Part shown: positions 43,367 to 52,517 of the stretch, piece after piece | Numbering within the stretch: position 1 is the first letter of the stretch | Layout of the letters: each line of letters begins with the position of its first letter | DNA from: Mycobacterium sp. BK086 | Lineage (GTDB): Bacteria; Actinomycetota; Actinomycetes; Mycobacteriales; Mycobacteriaceae | DNA length: 64,000 nucleotides | Reading direction: 5' to 3' | NCBI GenBank assembly: GCA_004362315.1 | Contig: SNWL01000003.1 | Coordinates: 1,550,001-1,614,000, forward strand | Translations under genes and position numbers: made by a program | The notes under the pieces: generated by a model | What the model was told of the DNA's origin: nothing | The model's input: the letters and a program-made list of their open reading frames with translations, nothing else | Database searches by the model: none

Positions 43367-45120
43367 CCCGCAACGACGGCGTTGCGGCCCGTCTCCTTGG
43401 CCCGGTACATCGCCTCGTCGGCCCGCGCTGTCGCCGCAGTCGCATCCTCGCCGGGAATGGCCAGGGTCGCGCCAATGCTCAAGGTGGCGTGGATGATTCC
43501 GCCGGGATAGTCGATCGGTTCGGCGGCGCGACTGCGGATCGCCTCGGCGACCGTCGCGACCTCGTCGAGGCTGCGGACGCCGGGCAATAGGACGAGAAGC
43601 TCGTCACCACCTGTCCGCCCGACCGTGTCACCGTGGCGCACGCTCTCCTGGATCCGCGCTGCCAGGGTGGCGAGCACGATGTCGCCGACCGCATGCCCGT
43701 AGGTGTCGTTGATCCGCTTGAATCCATCGACGTCGCAGAAGAGTACGCCGATGTGCTGGCCGTCCACCCGTGGGCCGGCCAGCGCCGACTCCAGGCGCTC
43801 GATGGCCTCGCCACGGTTCGCCAAGCCGGTCAGGACGTCGAAACGGGCCAGTTGCTCCAGGCGCCGCTCGAATTCGACCTGGTCGTCGACCACCCGCAGG
43901 GCGGCGATCACGCCGTCGTCGTTCCCCTCGGCGTCGACGTACGGCTTGGACCGGCAATCGACCCAGTGGAAGCCGCCGTCGCTCGCGTTGATCCGGAATC
44001 TTTCGACCGGGGATTCCCCTGTGCCACTTCGCTGCTCACCGATATTCACGAACGCGGCATCGTCGGCGTGGACGTGGCTGCTGAAATCGGACCCGATCCA
44101 CGATCCGGGCGCATCGCCGAACGTGGTCTGTATCGACGGCGAGGTCCACACCACCTGCGCACCGCGAAGGTGAACGACCGCATCCACCGCGTTCTCGGCA
44201 AGAATGCGATAGCGCGCCTCGGCGTCCTCGCGCTGCCGGATCAGCAGCGACCTGTCGATCAAGAGTCGCTGTTCGCGTTGGCTGAGATAGAACACCGCCA
44301 CACCGATGACGACCGCGCTCATCGATATCGACAACGCCCACACAGCGTCCTCGCGTACGCCGACAGCCAGGAAGGCCAATCGGGACAACCCGGTGACGAT
44401 GGGCAGGGCGGCAAACAGCGCCATCATCCGCACGAGCGCGCGGCCATCGGGCCGGGTCAGCAACCAGGCCACCGGATTCCAGTCGGGTCGCGCCGCAAGG
44501 GCTGCCACGACCACCAGCGCCAAGCCGACGGCGGTCGCGATCCCCATACCGTTCGAGGGCGCCACCACGACCACAGACAACGTCTGCATGGTGTAGCCCG
44601 TGATGACGAAGAACAGCACCGCGACCGCCGCCGTCAGGCCCACTGTCCTCGCCACCCGAGCCCATCGACGATCCACGCGCGTCAACCCGACTGCAATCGC
44701 CAGCAGCAGAACCGTCACGGCGGTCTGCGGGCTGGGACGGCCGGGCCAGGTTCGCTGCAGGGTACTGACGTTGCCCGGGAACCAGAGCAGATCCAGGCCG
44801 AATGTCCGGCGGGTGAGGTACTCGGCGAGGACGGTGATGACGACCGCCGCGGCCGCCGCGGCCAGGCCACGTCCCACCCAGACTCGATTACCTGACGGCT
44901 GCCCCGACTGAACCAGGACCCCGGCCGCCAAGGTTGCCAGCAACAGGGCCGTCCAGGGCGTCATCTGCGGCCAGGAGCGAAAAATCCGTGTCAGGCCTTC
45001 GTTGCCGGTCGCCCAGCCGAACCAGTTCGACGCCGATATTCCGAACACCACCGCAAGCGCCGCACGACCGCCCCTGCGCACCAGCTTTTCCAGCTGCGCA
45101 TCTGGCTCGGTCTTGGCCAT
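43363..45120 (-). CDS. Membrane diguanylate cyclase (PAS-GGDEF)
   Basis: This 585-residue protein has an N-terminal membrane domain of about eight helices (1-290), then a PAS domain (about 320-420, YRILAENAVDAVVHL...). The GGDEF domain (about 430-580) has the active GGDEL and the inhibitory I-site RxxD (RHGD) exactly five residues before it. FARFDVLTGLANR-like sequence (LARFDVLTGLANRGEA) marks its beginning. It should therefore make cyclic di-GMP and be feedback-inhibited. No EAL domain is present. No counterpart is known at this place in M. tuberculosis, so it is probably an accessory gene. Confidence 0.9.
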   Translation of the reverse strand: MAKTEPDAQLEKLVRRGGRAALAVVFGISASNWFGWATGNEGLTRIFRSWPQMTPWTALLLATLAAGVLVQSGQPSGNRVWVGRGLAAAAAAVVITVLAEYLTRRTFGLDLLWFPGNVSTLQRTWPGRPSPQTAVTVLLLAIAVGLTRVDRRWARVARTVGLTAAVAVLFFVITGYTMQTLSVVVVAPSNGMGIATAVGLALVVVAALAARPDWNPVAWLLTRPDGRALVRMMALFAALPIVTGLSRLAFLAVGVREDAVWALSISMSAVVIGVAVFYLSQREQRLLIDRSLLIRQREDAEARYRILAENAVDAVVHLRGAQVVWTSPSIQTTFGDAPGSWIGSDFSSHVHADDAAFVNIGEQRSGTGESPVERFRINASDGGFHWVDCRSKPYVDAEGNDDGVIAALRVVDDQVEFERRLEQLARFDVLTGLANRGEAIERLESALAGPRVDGQHIGVLFCDVDGFKRINDTYGHAVGDIVLATLAARIQESVRHGDTVGRTGGDELLVLLPGVRSLDEVATVAEAIRSRAAEPIDYPGGIIHATLSIGATLAIPGEDATAATARADEAMYRAKETGRNAVVAG

Positions 45121-45179
45121 CGGTCTCCCACCCGCGTGATGTGAACCGCATTCTGCCGTAGCGACGTGCAGAAGCGGCG

Positions 45180-46346
45180 CTAGAGGGTGAAGTCGATGAC
45201 CCCGCGGAGGTTGCGCCCTTCGCGCAGATCCGTGATCGCGTCGTTGATCTGGTCCAGCCGGTAGCGCCGGGTCACCAGCTCGTCGAGCTTGAGACGTCCG
45301 CTCTGATAGAGCGACAGCAACTTCGGGGTACTGGCTCGCGGGTTCATCCCGCCGTAGAGCAGACCCTTGAGTTGCTTGCCGTACTGGATCATGTCGACGA
45401 GGATCAGCGGGACCGACGTCTGGCTCATCCGCGGCATCGCCGTCATCAGGCAGGTGCCGGCCTTCCCGGTCAGCAGCACCCCGGCACCCACGAGATCCTC
45501 GTCCAGCACGGCCGGTGTGAGGACCACCCGGTCGGCCATGGCGCCCAGCGTGAGGTCACGCACCAGGGCCATGGCTTCCCATGCCGACGGCGCGGTGTGG
45601 CTCGCTCCGAATGCGATCGCCGAATCACGTTTGAACGCACTGGGATCCACCGCGATGACGTACTGGGCCCCGGCCGCACGGGCACCCTGGACCGCGTTGA
45701 TGCCGACGCCGCCGGCACCGATCACGACGACCGTGTCACCGGGGCGGGTGCCGACGCCGGTGGTGCCGGATCCCCAGCCGGTCGCCACCCCGCACGACAC
45801 CAGCGCCGCGGCGTGAAACGGGATGGACTCGTCGACTTTGATCACCGATTCCTCAGCGGCGACAACGTATTCGGCGAAAGTCCCCAGTTGCGTCATCGCC
45901 GTCAGATCTTCGTCGTCGACGTGGCGCCGAGGTGTGCCGTCGGTCGTCATCCCTTTGTCGAAGAGCAGGGCGCCGGCATCGCACAGCGGGCTCATCCCGG
46001 ACACGCACCACCGGCAGCTTCCGCAGGCCGGAATGAACGACGTCGATACGTGGTCCCCTGGCTGTACCGAGCGCACCCCGGGGCCGACGGCTTCGACCAC
46101 TCCGGCACCCTCGTGGCCACCCACCATCGGAAAGTAGTCGGGCACCTGCGCGCCGGCCGCCTCGATGAGTGGCGCGAGCTCGGGCCCGGCGACCCCGTCG
46201 CCGGTGGCGTAGTGATCGTCGGAATGACAAATCCCCGCGACCGCCATCTTGACCAGCACTTCACCCGCACGGGGTGGGTCAAGCTCGATTTCGCAGACTT
46301 CCCAGTCTTTTCCGATCCCCCGCAGCACCGCGGCCTGACACTTCAT
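45180..46346 (-). CDS. NDMA-dependent, zinc-containing alcohol dehydrogenase
   Basis: This 388-residue MDR enzyme has the catalytic zinc site GICHSDDH (38-45) and GGHEGAGVV. The structural zinc loop is CGSCRWC...PLC. The nicotinoprotein-type cofactor domain has GAGGVGINAVQG. Its length and the segment MKCQAAVLRGIGKDWEVCEI fit the mycobacterial NDMA-dependent alcohol dehydrogenases, which hold NAD tightly and pass electrons to mycofactocin-type acceptors. It lies 25 nt downstream of the aldehyde dehydrogenase gene in the same orientation. The pair would oxidise an alcohol to a carboxylate. No mycofactocin genes are in this window. Confidence 0.88.
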   Translation of the reverse strand: MKCQAAVLRGIGKDWEVCEIELDPPRAGEVLVKMAVAGICHSDDHYATGDGVAGPELAPLIEAAGAQVPDYFPMVGGHEGAGVVEAVGPGVRSVQPGDHVSTSFIPACGSCRWCVSGMSPLCDAGALLFDKGMTTDGTPRRHVDDEDLTAMTQLGTFAEYVVAAEESVIKVDESIPFHAAALVSCGVATGWGSGTTGVGTRPGDTVVVIGAGGVGINAVQGARAAGAQYVIAVDPSAFKRDSAIAFGASHTAPSAWEAMALVRDLTLGAMADRVVLTPAVLDEDLVGAGVLLTGKAGTCLMTAMPRMSQTSVPLILVDMIQYGKQLKGLLYGGMNPRASTPKLLSLYQSGRLKLDELVTRRYRLDQINDAITDLREGRNLRGVIDFTL

Positions 46347-46371
46347 CTCGGAACCCCCCGTTCCGCCCGGC

Positions 46372-47910
46372 CTACTTGCCGGGCTTGAAACCGAACCGCC
46401 GCAGTCCCTTTCCGGCGAAGGCCCGCATCACCGCAAGGGCGATCCGGCCCTGCTGGCGCGAAGACGAGTACCAGACCAGCTCGGATTTCTGAGTGGGGAT
46501 CCGCGGCGCGGTGATCGCCTGCTGACGACAGAACTTGATCAGCCCACTGGGCCCGCCGGCCCGGTAGCCGATGCCAGAGTCCTTCCAGCCGCCCATCGGA
46601 AGTGACGGGCAGAAGACGTTGGTCAGCGCGTCGTTGATATTGACCGCACCGCATTCCAACCGACGGGCAACCCGTTCCCCGCGTTCGACGTCGCCGGTCC
46701 AAACGGTCGCCGAGAGGCCGTATTTGGAGTCGTTGGCCAACCGGATGGCCTCTTCTTCGTCGGCGACCTTGACCACCGGCAGCGTCGGCCCGAAGGTCTC
46801 CTCGGCGATGCAGGTCATGGACGGAGTGACGTCGGCCAGTACGGTCGGCTGGAAGAAGGTGCCGACCCCGGTGGGCTTACCGCCGGCGAGCACCCGCGCG
46901 CCGGCCGCGACGGCGTCCTGGACGTGACGGTCGACGATATCGCGCTGGGCCGCGGTGGCCATCGCGCCGGTGTCGTACTTGAAGCCCGAATCTTCTTGGC
47001 CCTGAGCGATATTGCGGACACTCTCGGTGAGCTTGCCGATGAACTCGTCGTACACCGGAGCCTCGACGTAGACGCGCTCCACCGAGATGCAGACCTGCCC
47101 GGAGTTGAACATCCCGCCCCAGGCGATGCCGTTGGCCGCGCGGTCGATGTCGGCGTCGGCCAGCACGATCGCCGGATCCTTGCCGCCGAGTTCCAGACTG
47201 AACGGGATCAGCCGCTCGGCACACGCCACCGCCACCTTGCGGCCGGTGGCCGTCGAGCCGGTGAAGTGGACGTAGTCGGAGTTCTCGATCACCGCCGCGC
47301 CGGTCTCGCCGTACCCGGTCGCCAGCCCGAGGATCGGCGGCGCACCGACTTCGGCCCAGCCGCGGGCGAACTCGACGGCCGAAAGCGGGGTCACCTCAGA
47401 CGGTTTCAGCAAAACGGCGGCGCCGGCGGCCAACGCCGGCACCACATCGAGTGCCAGCATCGCCAGCGGGAAATTCCACGGCTCGATGATCCCGATCAGT
47501 GGATACGGCCGGTACACGGTGGTGAGCTTCTTGATCTTGTACAGCGGGCTGTGCGCCTTTGGGTGCGCGTCCGCCAGGAATGCCTCGGCGTTGCCCGCCC
47601 AGTAGTTGATGGAGTCGGCCAGCGCCACCGGTTCCAGGCTGGCGTCGCCGTGCGACTTACCGCTCTCCGACATCAACACCTCGGTGAGGTGGTCGGCGTT
47701 GTCGAGGATCCAGTCCTGCCACTTGAACATCCAGGCCTTGCGGCCACGCGGGCCGATGGACTCCCACTCGGTCTGGAACAGCCGCAGTTCCGCCGCCTTG
47801 GCGGCGACTGCGTCGGCGCCCACGACCGGGACGGTGCCGGACACTCTGCCGTCGGCAGGGTTGCGCACGGTGATGGTGGCTTGATCGGCCTTTGGCTCGA
47901 CCGCGGTCAT
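46372..47910 (-). CDS. Aldehyde dehydrogenase
   Basis: I start it at the ATG at 47910 (512 residues, MTAVEPKADQAT). The NAD site PWNFPLAM and FTGSTATGRKV, the catalytic glutamate in LELGGKDP and the nucleophile in GQVCIS are all present. ETFGPTLPVVKV follows. The closest family appearance is succinate-semialdehyde or broad aldehyde dehydrogenases (Rv0147-like). A basic tail (FAGKGLRRFGFKPGK) extends beyond the usual end. It is followed by the NDMA-dependent alcohol dehydrogenase, together a likely alcohol-to-acid oxidation unit. It is not at this place in M. tuberculosis. Confidence 0.9.
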   Translation of the reverse strand: MTAVEPKADQATITVRNPADGRVSGTVPVVGADAVAAKAAELRLFQTEWESIGPRGRKAWMFKWQDWILDNADHLTEVLMSESGKSHGDASLEPVALADSINYWAGNAEAFLADAHPKAHSPLYKIKKLTTVYRPYPLIGIIEPWNFPLAMLALDVVPALAAGAAVLLKPSEVTPLSAVEFARGWAEVGAPPILGLATGYGETGAAVIENSDYVHFTGSTATGRKVAVACAERLIPFSLELGGKDPAIVLADADIDRAANGIAWGGMFNSGQVCISVERVYVEAPVYDEFIGKLTESVRNIAQGQEDSGFKYDTGAMATAAQRDIVDRHVQDAVAAGARVLAGGKPTGVGTFFQPTVLADVTPSMTCIAEETFGPTLPVVKVADEEEAIRLANDSKYGLSATVWTGDVERGERVARRLECGAVNINDALTNVFCPSLPMGGWKDSGIGYRAGGPSGLIKFCRQQAITAPRIPTQKSELVWYSSSRQQGRIALAVMRAFAGKGLRRFGFKPGK

Positions 47911-47965
47911 GGCGGTTCCTCTCGCTGGTCGGATCTCGTCTGTGAGCGTAACCGCCGCGGTCTCG

Positions 47966-48730
47966 CTAGAACAGGCCAACCGGTTGGTTGTGCGGATCGA
48001 CCGGCTCGATCAACTCGGGCCCGTTGTTGCGGACCGCATTGACCAGGGTGGAGACCTCCCGCAGGTCGATACCGGCGATATCCGGAGGCGCCGCCAGCAG
48101 GTCGGCGTCGGCAGGCTGGTCGGGGTCCAGCCAACGATCCCAATCCCGCTCCTCCACGATCAGCGGCATCCGGTCGTGGATTTCGGCGAGCTCCCCCACC
48201 GCGTCGGTGGTGATGATCGTGCAGGTCAGCAGCGGCGACGCCTCGTCGTCCTTCTTCCAGACCGACCACAGCCCGGCCATGAACAGCGGTTCGTTGTCGG
48301 CCCGGTGCATGTAGAACGGCGTCTTGCGGGACTTCTTGCCGGCCGGGGTGTCCGGATTGGGCTTCCATTCGTAGTAGCCGTCCATCGGCACCAGGCAGCG
48401 CTTGCTCTTCGCCGACGCCCGAAATGCCGGTGAGCTGGTGATCTTCTCGGCACGCGCGTTGATCAGCAGTGGGCCCTTGGTCTCCGGCGTGCCGTCGGCG
48501 GTCGCCTTGACCCACGGGGGCACCAGACCCCACCGCATCAGCCGCACCCGGCGGGTCGGGGTGTCGTCCGGTTCGGAATGGCGGCTGACCACGGTCGCGA
48601 TGGTGGCCGTCGGGGCGACGTTGTAGTTGGGGCCCCGGGCCTCCTTGGCGGCCTCGGTGGCCTCGTCGATGGCGTGGATCTTTTCGGCCAGCAGCGCCGG
48701 GTCGGTGGTCACCGCGAATCGTCCGCACAT
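47966..48730 (-). CDS. SRAP-domain protein (HMCES/YedK)
   Basis: The protein has 254 residues from the ATG at 48730. The SRAP motifs are complete: catalytic C2 in MCGRF, LINARAEKI, RCLVPMDGYYEW and the histidine of EIHDRMPLI. After Met removal, Cys2 forms a covalent thiazolidine link with abasic sites in single-stranded DNA and protects them at replication forks. M. tuberculosis Rv3226c is the counterpart. It is divergent from aroA. Confidence 0.93.
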   Translation of the reverse strand: MCGRFAVTTDPALLAEKIHAIDEATEAAKEARGPNYNVAPTATIATVVSRHSEPDDTPTRRVRLMRWGLVPPWVKATADGTPETKGPLLINARAEKITSSPAFRASAKSKRCLVPMDGYYEWKPNPDTPAGKKSRKTPFYMHRADNEPLFMAGLWSVWKKDDEASPLLTCTIITTDAVGELAEIHDRMPLIVEERDWDRWLDPDQPADADLLAAPPDIAGIDLREVSTLVNAVRNNGPELIEPVDPHNQPVGLF

Positions 48731-48805
48731 GCCTCCATCGTGACGCAAAGTTCGATAGGCGGCCTCTGCCGAGGCCGACCGCGCCGACAGGGCAGGATGT
48801 AAGCC

Positions 48806-50092
48806 GTGAGCACCGAGCTGTGGGCAGCCCCGTCGACGACGAGCGCCGTGCAGGCCCGCGTGACGGTGCCCGGCTCGAAATCGCAGACCAACCGCACCCT
48901 GGTGCTCGCGGCCCTGGCCGCCGCGCAGGGTCAGGGTGACTCCACGATCAGCGGCGCGCTGCGCAGCCGCGACACCAACCTGATGATCGGCGCGCTGCAG
49001 GCACTCGGCATCGAGGTCACCGGGGCGGGCGCCGAGCTGACGATCGGCGGCACGCTGGCGCCCGGGCCGCAAGCCCGCATCGACTGCGGGCTGGCCGGCA
49101 CCGTGCTGCGCTTCGTGCCGCCGCTGGCCGCACTGAGCACGTCCGTCGTCGAGTTCGACGGTGACGAGCAGGCCCGGACACGGCCGATCGCTCCGCTGCT
49201 CGACGCACTGCGCGGGCTCGGCGTCGACATCGACGGCACCGGGCTGCCGTTCTCAGTGCGCGGTCGCGGAGCTGTCAGCGGCGGCACCGTCCACATCGAC
49301 GCCTCGGGTTCGTCGCAGTTCGTCTCGGGCCTGCTGTTGTCGGGCGCGGCATTCACCGAGGGCCTGACCGTCGTGCACACCGGGACGTCGGTGCCGTCGG
49401 CGCCCCATGTCGCGATGACAGTGACGATGCTGCGCGAGGCCGGCGTCGACGTCGACGACTCGGTGGCCAACCAGTGGCGGGTGACGCCGGGACCGATCGC
49501 GGCGCGGCACTGGGATGTCGAGCCCGACCTGTCCAACTCGGTGCCGTTTCTGGCCGCGGCTGTGGTGACCGGGGGCACGGTGGGTATCACCGGCTGGCCA
49601 ATGGCCAGCGTGCAACCCGACGACGCCATTCTTGGCATCCTGAAACTTCTCGGAACCACTGTGCACCAATCGGATTCGGTGCTCGAGGTGCGGGGCCCGC
49701 AGTCCTACGCCGGTTTCGACGTCGACCTACATGACGTGGGCGAGCTCGCTCCTGCCGTCGCGGCGCTGGCCACCCTTGCCGAGACCGGCTCGGTATCACG
49801 GCTGTCCGGTATCACGCATCTGCGCGGCCATGAAACCGACCGGCTGGCCGCGCTGCGCGCCGAAATCACCGGCCTGGGTGGCGATTGCGCCGAAACCGAT
49901 GACGGACTGGTGATCACAGCCACTCCCCTGCGGGCCGGCACCTGGCACTCCTACGCCGATCACCGGATGGCGATGGCGGGTGCGATCGTCGGGCTGCGGG
50001 TACCCGGCGTCACGGTCGAAGACATCGGCACGACCGCCAAGACCCTGCCGGACTTTCCGGCCATGTGGACCGAGATGGTGGGCCGCGGTTGA
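48806..50092 (+). CDS. aroA: AroA, EPSP synthase (3-phosphoshikimate 1-carboxyvinyltransferase)
   Basis: This 428-residue protein with a GTG start has the shikimate-3-phosphate and PEP-binding motifs: [18 protein letters not shown] (lysine and arginines), [15 protein letters not shown] in place of GNAGTAx[22 protein letters not shown] and YADHRMAMA near the end. It catalyses the sixth step of aromatic amino acid synthesis. The class I glyphosate-sensitive type fits the sequence. Its TGA overlaps the rsgA TTG start. Confidence 0.94.
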   Translation: MSTELWAAPSTTSAVQARVTVPGSKSQTNRTLVLAALAAAQGQGDSTISGALRSRDTNLMIGALQALGIEVTGAGAELTIGGTLAPGPQARIDCGLAGTVLRFVPPLAALSTSVVEFDGDEQARTRPIAPLLDALRGLGVDIDGTGLPFSVRGRGAVSGGTVHIDASGSSQFVSGLLLSGAAFTEGLTVVHTGTSVPSAPHVAMTVTMLREAGVDVDDSVANQWRVTPGPIAARHWDVEPDLSNSVPFLAAAVVTGGTVGITGWPMASVQPDDAILGILKLLGTTVHQSDSVLEVRGPQSYAGFDVDLHDVGELAPAVAALATLAETGSVSRLSGITHLRGHETDRLAALRAEITGLGGDCAETDDGLVITATPLRAGTWHSYADHRMAMAGAIVGLRVPGVTVEDIGTTAKTLPDFPAMWTEMVGRG

Positions 50093-51078
50093 GCCCTCGC
50101 GAGTACGACGAGTCCGACGTCAAGATCAGGTCGGGCCGTGGCTCGCGGCCCCGCACCAAGACCCGTCCCGAGCACGCCGACGCGGTGTCGGCCATGGTGG
50201 TCACCGTCGATCGCGGTCGCTGGGGCTGCGTGCTGGAGGGCGATCCGGACCGACCCGTCACCGCGATGCGCGCCCGCGAGTTGGGCCGTACCCCGATCGT
50301 CGTCGGCGACCAGGTCGATGTCGTCGGTGACCTGACCGGCCGGCCCGACACCCTGGCCCGGATCGTGCGCCGCAGTGAACGACGAACGGTGTTGCGCCGC
50401 ACCGCCGATGACACCGACCCCACCGAACGCGTCGTCGTCGCCAACGCCGATCAGTTGCTGATGGTGGTCGCGCTGGCCGACCCGCCGCCACGAACCGGGC
50501 TGGTGGACCGGGCGCTGATCGCGGCGTACGCCGGCGGGATCCGGCCGATTCTGTGCCTGACGAAGACCGACCTGGCACCGGCCGAACCGTTCGCCGAACA
50601 GTTCGCGGATCTGGAGCTGACGGTGCTCACCGCCGGCCGGGGTGATCCGCTCGACGAGGTAGATGAGCTGTTGGCGGGGCAGGTCACCGTGCTGCTCGGC
50701 CATTCCGGGGTCGGCAAGTCGACCCTGGTGAATCGCCTTGTGCCACAGGCAGACCGGGCCACCGGCGAGGTGTCGGGTGTGGGCAAGGGCAAGCACACGT
50801 CGACGCAGTCGGTGGCTCTGCCCTTGCCGGGCGGCGGCTGGGTGATCGACACGCCGGGCATCAGATCGTTCGGCCTGGCCCACATCGAACCCGACGATGT
50901 GCTGCGGGCGTTTTCGGATCTGGCTGATGTCATCGAGGACTGCCCGCGCGGCTGCGGTCACATGGGACCGCCCGCCGACCCGGAGTGCGCACTCGACGCA
51001 CTGACCGGCGCACCCGCCCGGCGCGTCGACGCCGCCCGCCGCCTGCTGTCCGCGTTGTCAGAAGGCGCGGCGTATTGA
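50089..51078 (+). CDS. rsgA: RsgA, ribosome small-subunit-dependent GTPase
   Basis: The protein has 329 residues from a TTG at 50089, giving [11 protein letters not shown], which matches the M. tuberculosis N-terminus. The GTPase is circularly permuted: the G4 motif LTKTD precedes G1 GHSGVGKST and G3 DTPG. An OB fold comes first, and a C-terminal zinc knuckle (CPRGCGH...PEC) closes the protein. RsgA tests 30S subunit assembly and releases itself on GTP hydrolysis. The start overlaps the aroA stop (TTGA). Confidence 0.93.
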   Translation: MSPREYDESDVKIRSGRGSRPRTKTRPEHADAVSAMVVTVDRGRWGCVLEGDPDRPVTAMRARELGRTPIVVGDQVDVVGDLTGRPDTLARIVRRSERRTVLRRTADDTDPTERVVVANADQLLMVVALADPPPRTGLVDRALIAAYAGGIRPILCLTKTDLAPAEPFAEQFADLELTVLTAGRGDPLDEVDELLAGQVTVLLGHSGVGKSTLVNRLVPQADRATGEVSGVGKGKHTSTQSVALPLPGGGWVIDTPGIRSFGLAHIEPDDVLRAFSDLADVIEDCPRGCGHMGPPADPECALDALTGAPARRVDAARRLLSALSEGAAY

Positions 51079-51118
51079 TAATTGTTTGCAACACCTATCG
51101 AGAGGGCACGCCGCACAC

Positions 51119-51967
51119 ATGAGCACTGTTCCGAACTTGACCCTGAACGACGGCACCCAGATCCCCCAGCTCGGGTTCGGCGTGTTCCAGATCGCGCCCG
51201 ATGAGACCGCGGCCGCAGTGCGCACCGCCCTGGAGATCGGCTACCGCCACATCGACACCGCCGAGATGTACCAGAACGAAAAGGGTGTCGGAGAAGGCGT
51301 GCGGGATTCCGGGATCGACCGCGGCGAGGTGTACATCACCAGCAAGCTCAACAACGGTTTCCACAAGCCCGACGACGCCCGGCGCGCGTTCGACAAGACA
51401 ATCGAGCTTCTGGGCTTCGACTACGTCGATCTGTTCCTGATCCACTGGCCGTTGCCGGGACTCTATGACGGCGATTTCGTCTCCACGTGGAAGACGTTGG
51501 AGGAGTTCAAGAACGACGGTCGAGCCCGCAGCATCGGGGTGTCCAACTTCCAGATCCACCATCTCGAGCAGCTCGCCCGCGATACCGAGACCGTGCCCGC
51601 CGTCAACCAGATCGAGGTGCATCCCTACTTCGCCAACGACGCGCTGCGCGCCTACGGCACCGACCACACCATCCTCACCGAAGCGTGGTCCCCGATTGCC
51701 CAGGGCGCGGTGCTCGGCGACCCGGTGATCGGTGCGATCGCCGAGCGCCTCGGCAAGAGCCCGGCCCAGGTGACGTTGCGCTGGCACATCGAGCGCGGCG
51801 ATATCGTATTCCCCAAATCCGTTACCCCGGCACGGATCAAGGAGAACCTCGAGATCTTCGACTTCGAGCTCAGCGACGACGACATCGACGCCATCACCGG
51901 CCTGGACAAGGGCGAGGCGGGACGTCAGGGCCCCAACCCGGACGACTTCAACTGGGTTCCGGAGTAG
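51119..51967 (+). CDS. Aldo/keto reductase
   Basis: This 282-residue protein has the full aldo-keto reductase tetrad D46, Y51, K76, H109 and the C-terminal cofactor loop VFPKSVTPARIKENLEIFDF. The overall sequence resembles the 2,5-diketo-gluconate reductase/Rv2971 type, which reduces methylglyoxal and other carbonyls with NADPH. In M. tuberculosis the homologue is elsewhere, so this copy is an insertion in the gene order. It lies 40 nt after rsgA and may be co-transcribed. Confidence 0.9.
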   Translation: MSTVPNLTLNDGTQIPQLGFGVFQIAPDETAAAVRTALEIGYRHIDTAEMYQNEKGVGEGVRDSGIDRGEVYITSKLNNGFHKPDDARRAFDKTIELLGFDYVDLFLIHWPLPGLYDGDFVSTWKTLEEFKNDGRARSIGVSNFQIHHLEQLARDTETVPAVNQIEVHPYFANDALRAYGTDHTILTEAWSPIAQGAVLGDPVIGAIAERLGKSPAQVTLRWHIERGDIVFPKSVTPARIKENLEIFDFELSDDDIDAITGLDKGEAGRQGPNPDDFNWVPE

Positions 51968-51971
51968 GAGC

Positions 51972-52484
51972 TCAGTCCCGACCGGCGAACTTCGACAGGT
52001 ACAGCCAGGTCGGCCGGTAACCGAGACGTTCGTAGAGACGAAGGGCGTCCCGGTTGCCGGGCAGCACACCGAGCACGAGATCGTCGACACCGGATGTCCG
52101 CAAGTGCTCCTCCAACCGCGTCAGCAGCTCGGTACCCAGCCCCGATCCGCGGAATTCCGGTAGCACCGAAAGGGATTCGATCTCGCCGATCCGTGACCCG
52201 GTGGCCCAGGTGTCGGCCACCCAGGTGTCCTCGACGGCCATGACGTGCGCGAGTCCGTAGCCGATCACCCGGTCGTCGACACTCGCGATCAACAGCAGGG
52301 TGTCCGGTTTGGCGAGCAGGTCCTCATAGAGGATGCGGCGCATCTGCCACGTCTGCCCGTCACTGACATAGGGGCTCAACTCCGGCATCGTCTCGGCATG
52401 CCGGTGATGCACTGCCACCCACAAGGGTTCGACGATGTCGAGATCGCCCGCACTGCCGGTCCGCACCTGCCACGGCTGACTCAC
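51972..52484 (-). CDS. GNAT-family acetyltransferase
   Basis: The protein has about 170 residues from a GTG at 52484; a GTG at 52508 is also possible. The GNAT motif A (IESLSVLPEFRGSGLGTELL; RGSGLG) binds acetyl-CoA, and motif B is NRDALRLYERLGYRPTW. The substrate is unknown. It is convergent with the aldo-keto reductase gene, only 4 nt between the stops. It lies downstream of desA3, so it may belong to that transcript. Confidence 0.83.
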   Translation of the reverse strand: MSQPWQVRTGSAGDLDIVEPLWVAVHHRHAETMPELSPYVSDGQTWQMRRILYEDLLAKPDTLLLIASVDDRVIGYGLAHVMAVEDTWVADTWATGSRIGEIESLSVLPEFRGSGLGTELLTRLEEHLRTSGVDDLVLGVLPGNRDALRLYERLGYRPTWLYLSKFAGRD

Positions 52485-52517
52485 GGGATCATCATGCCCC
52501 GCAAGCACAACCGGTGG

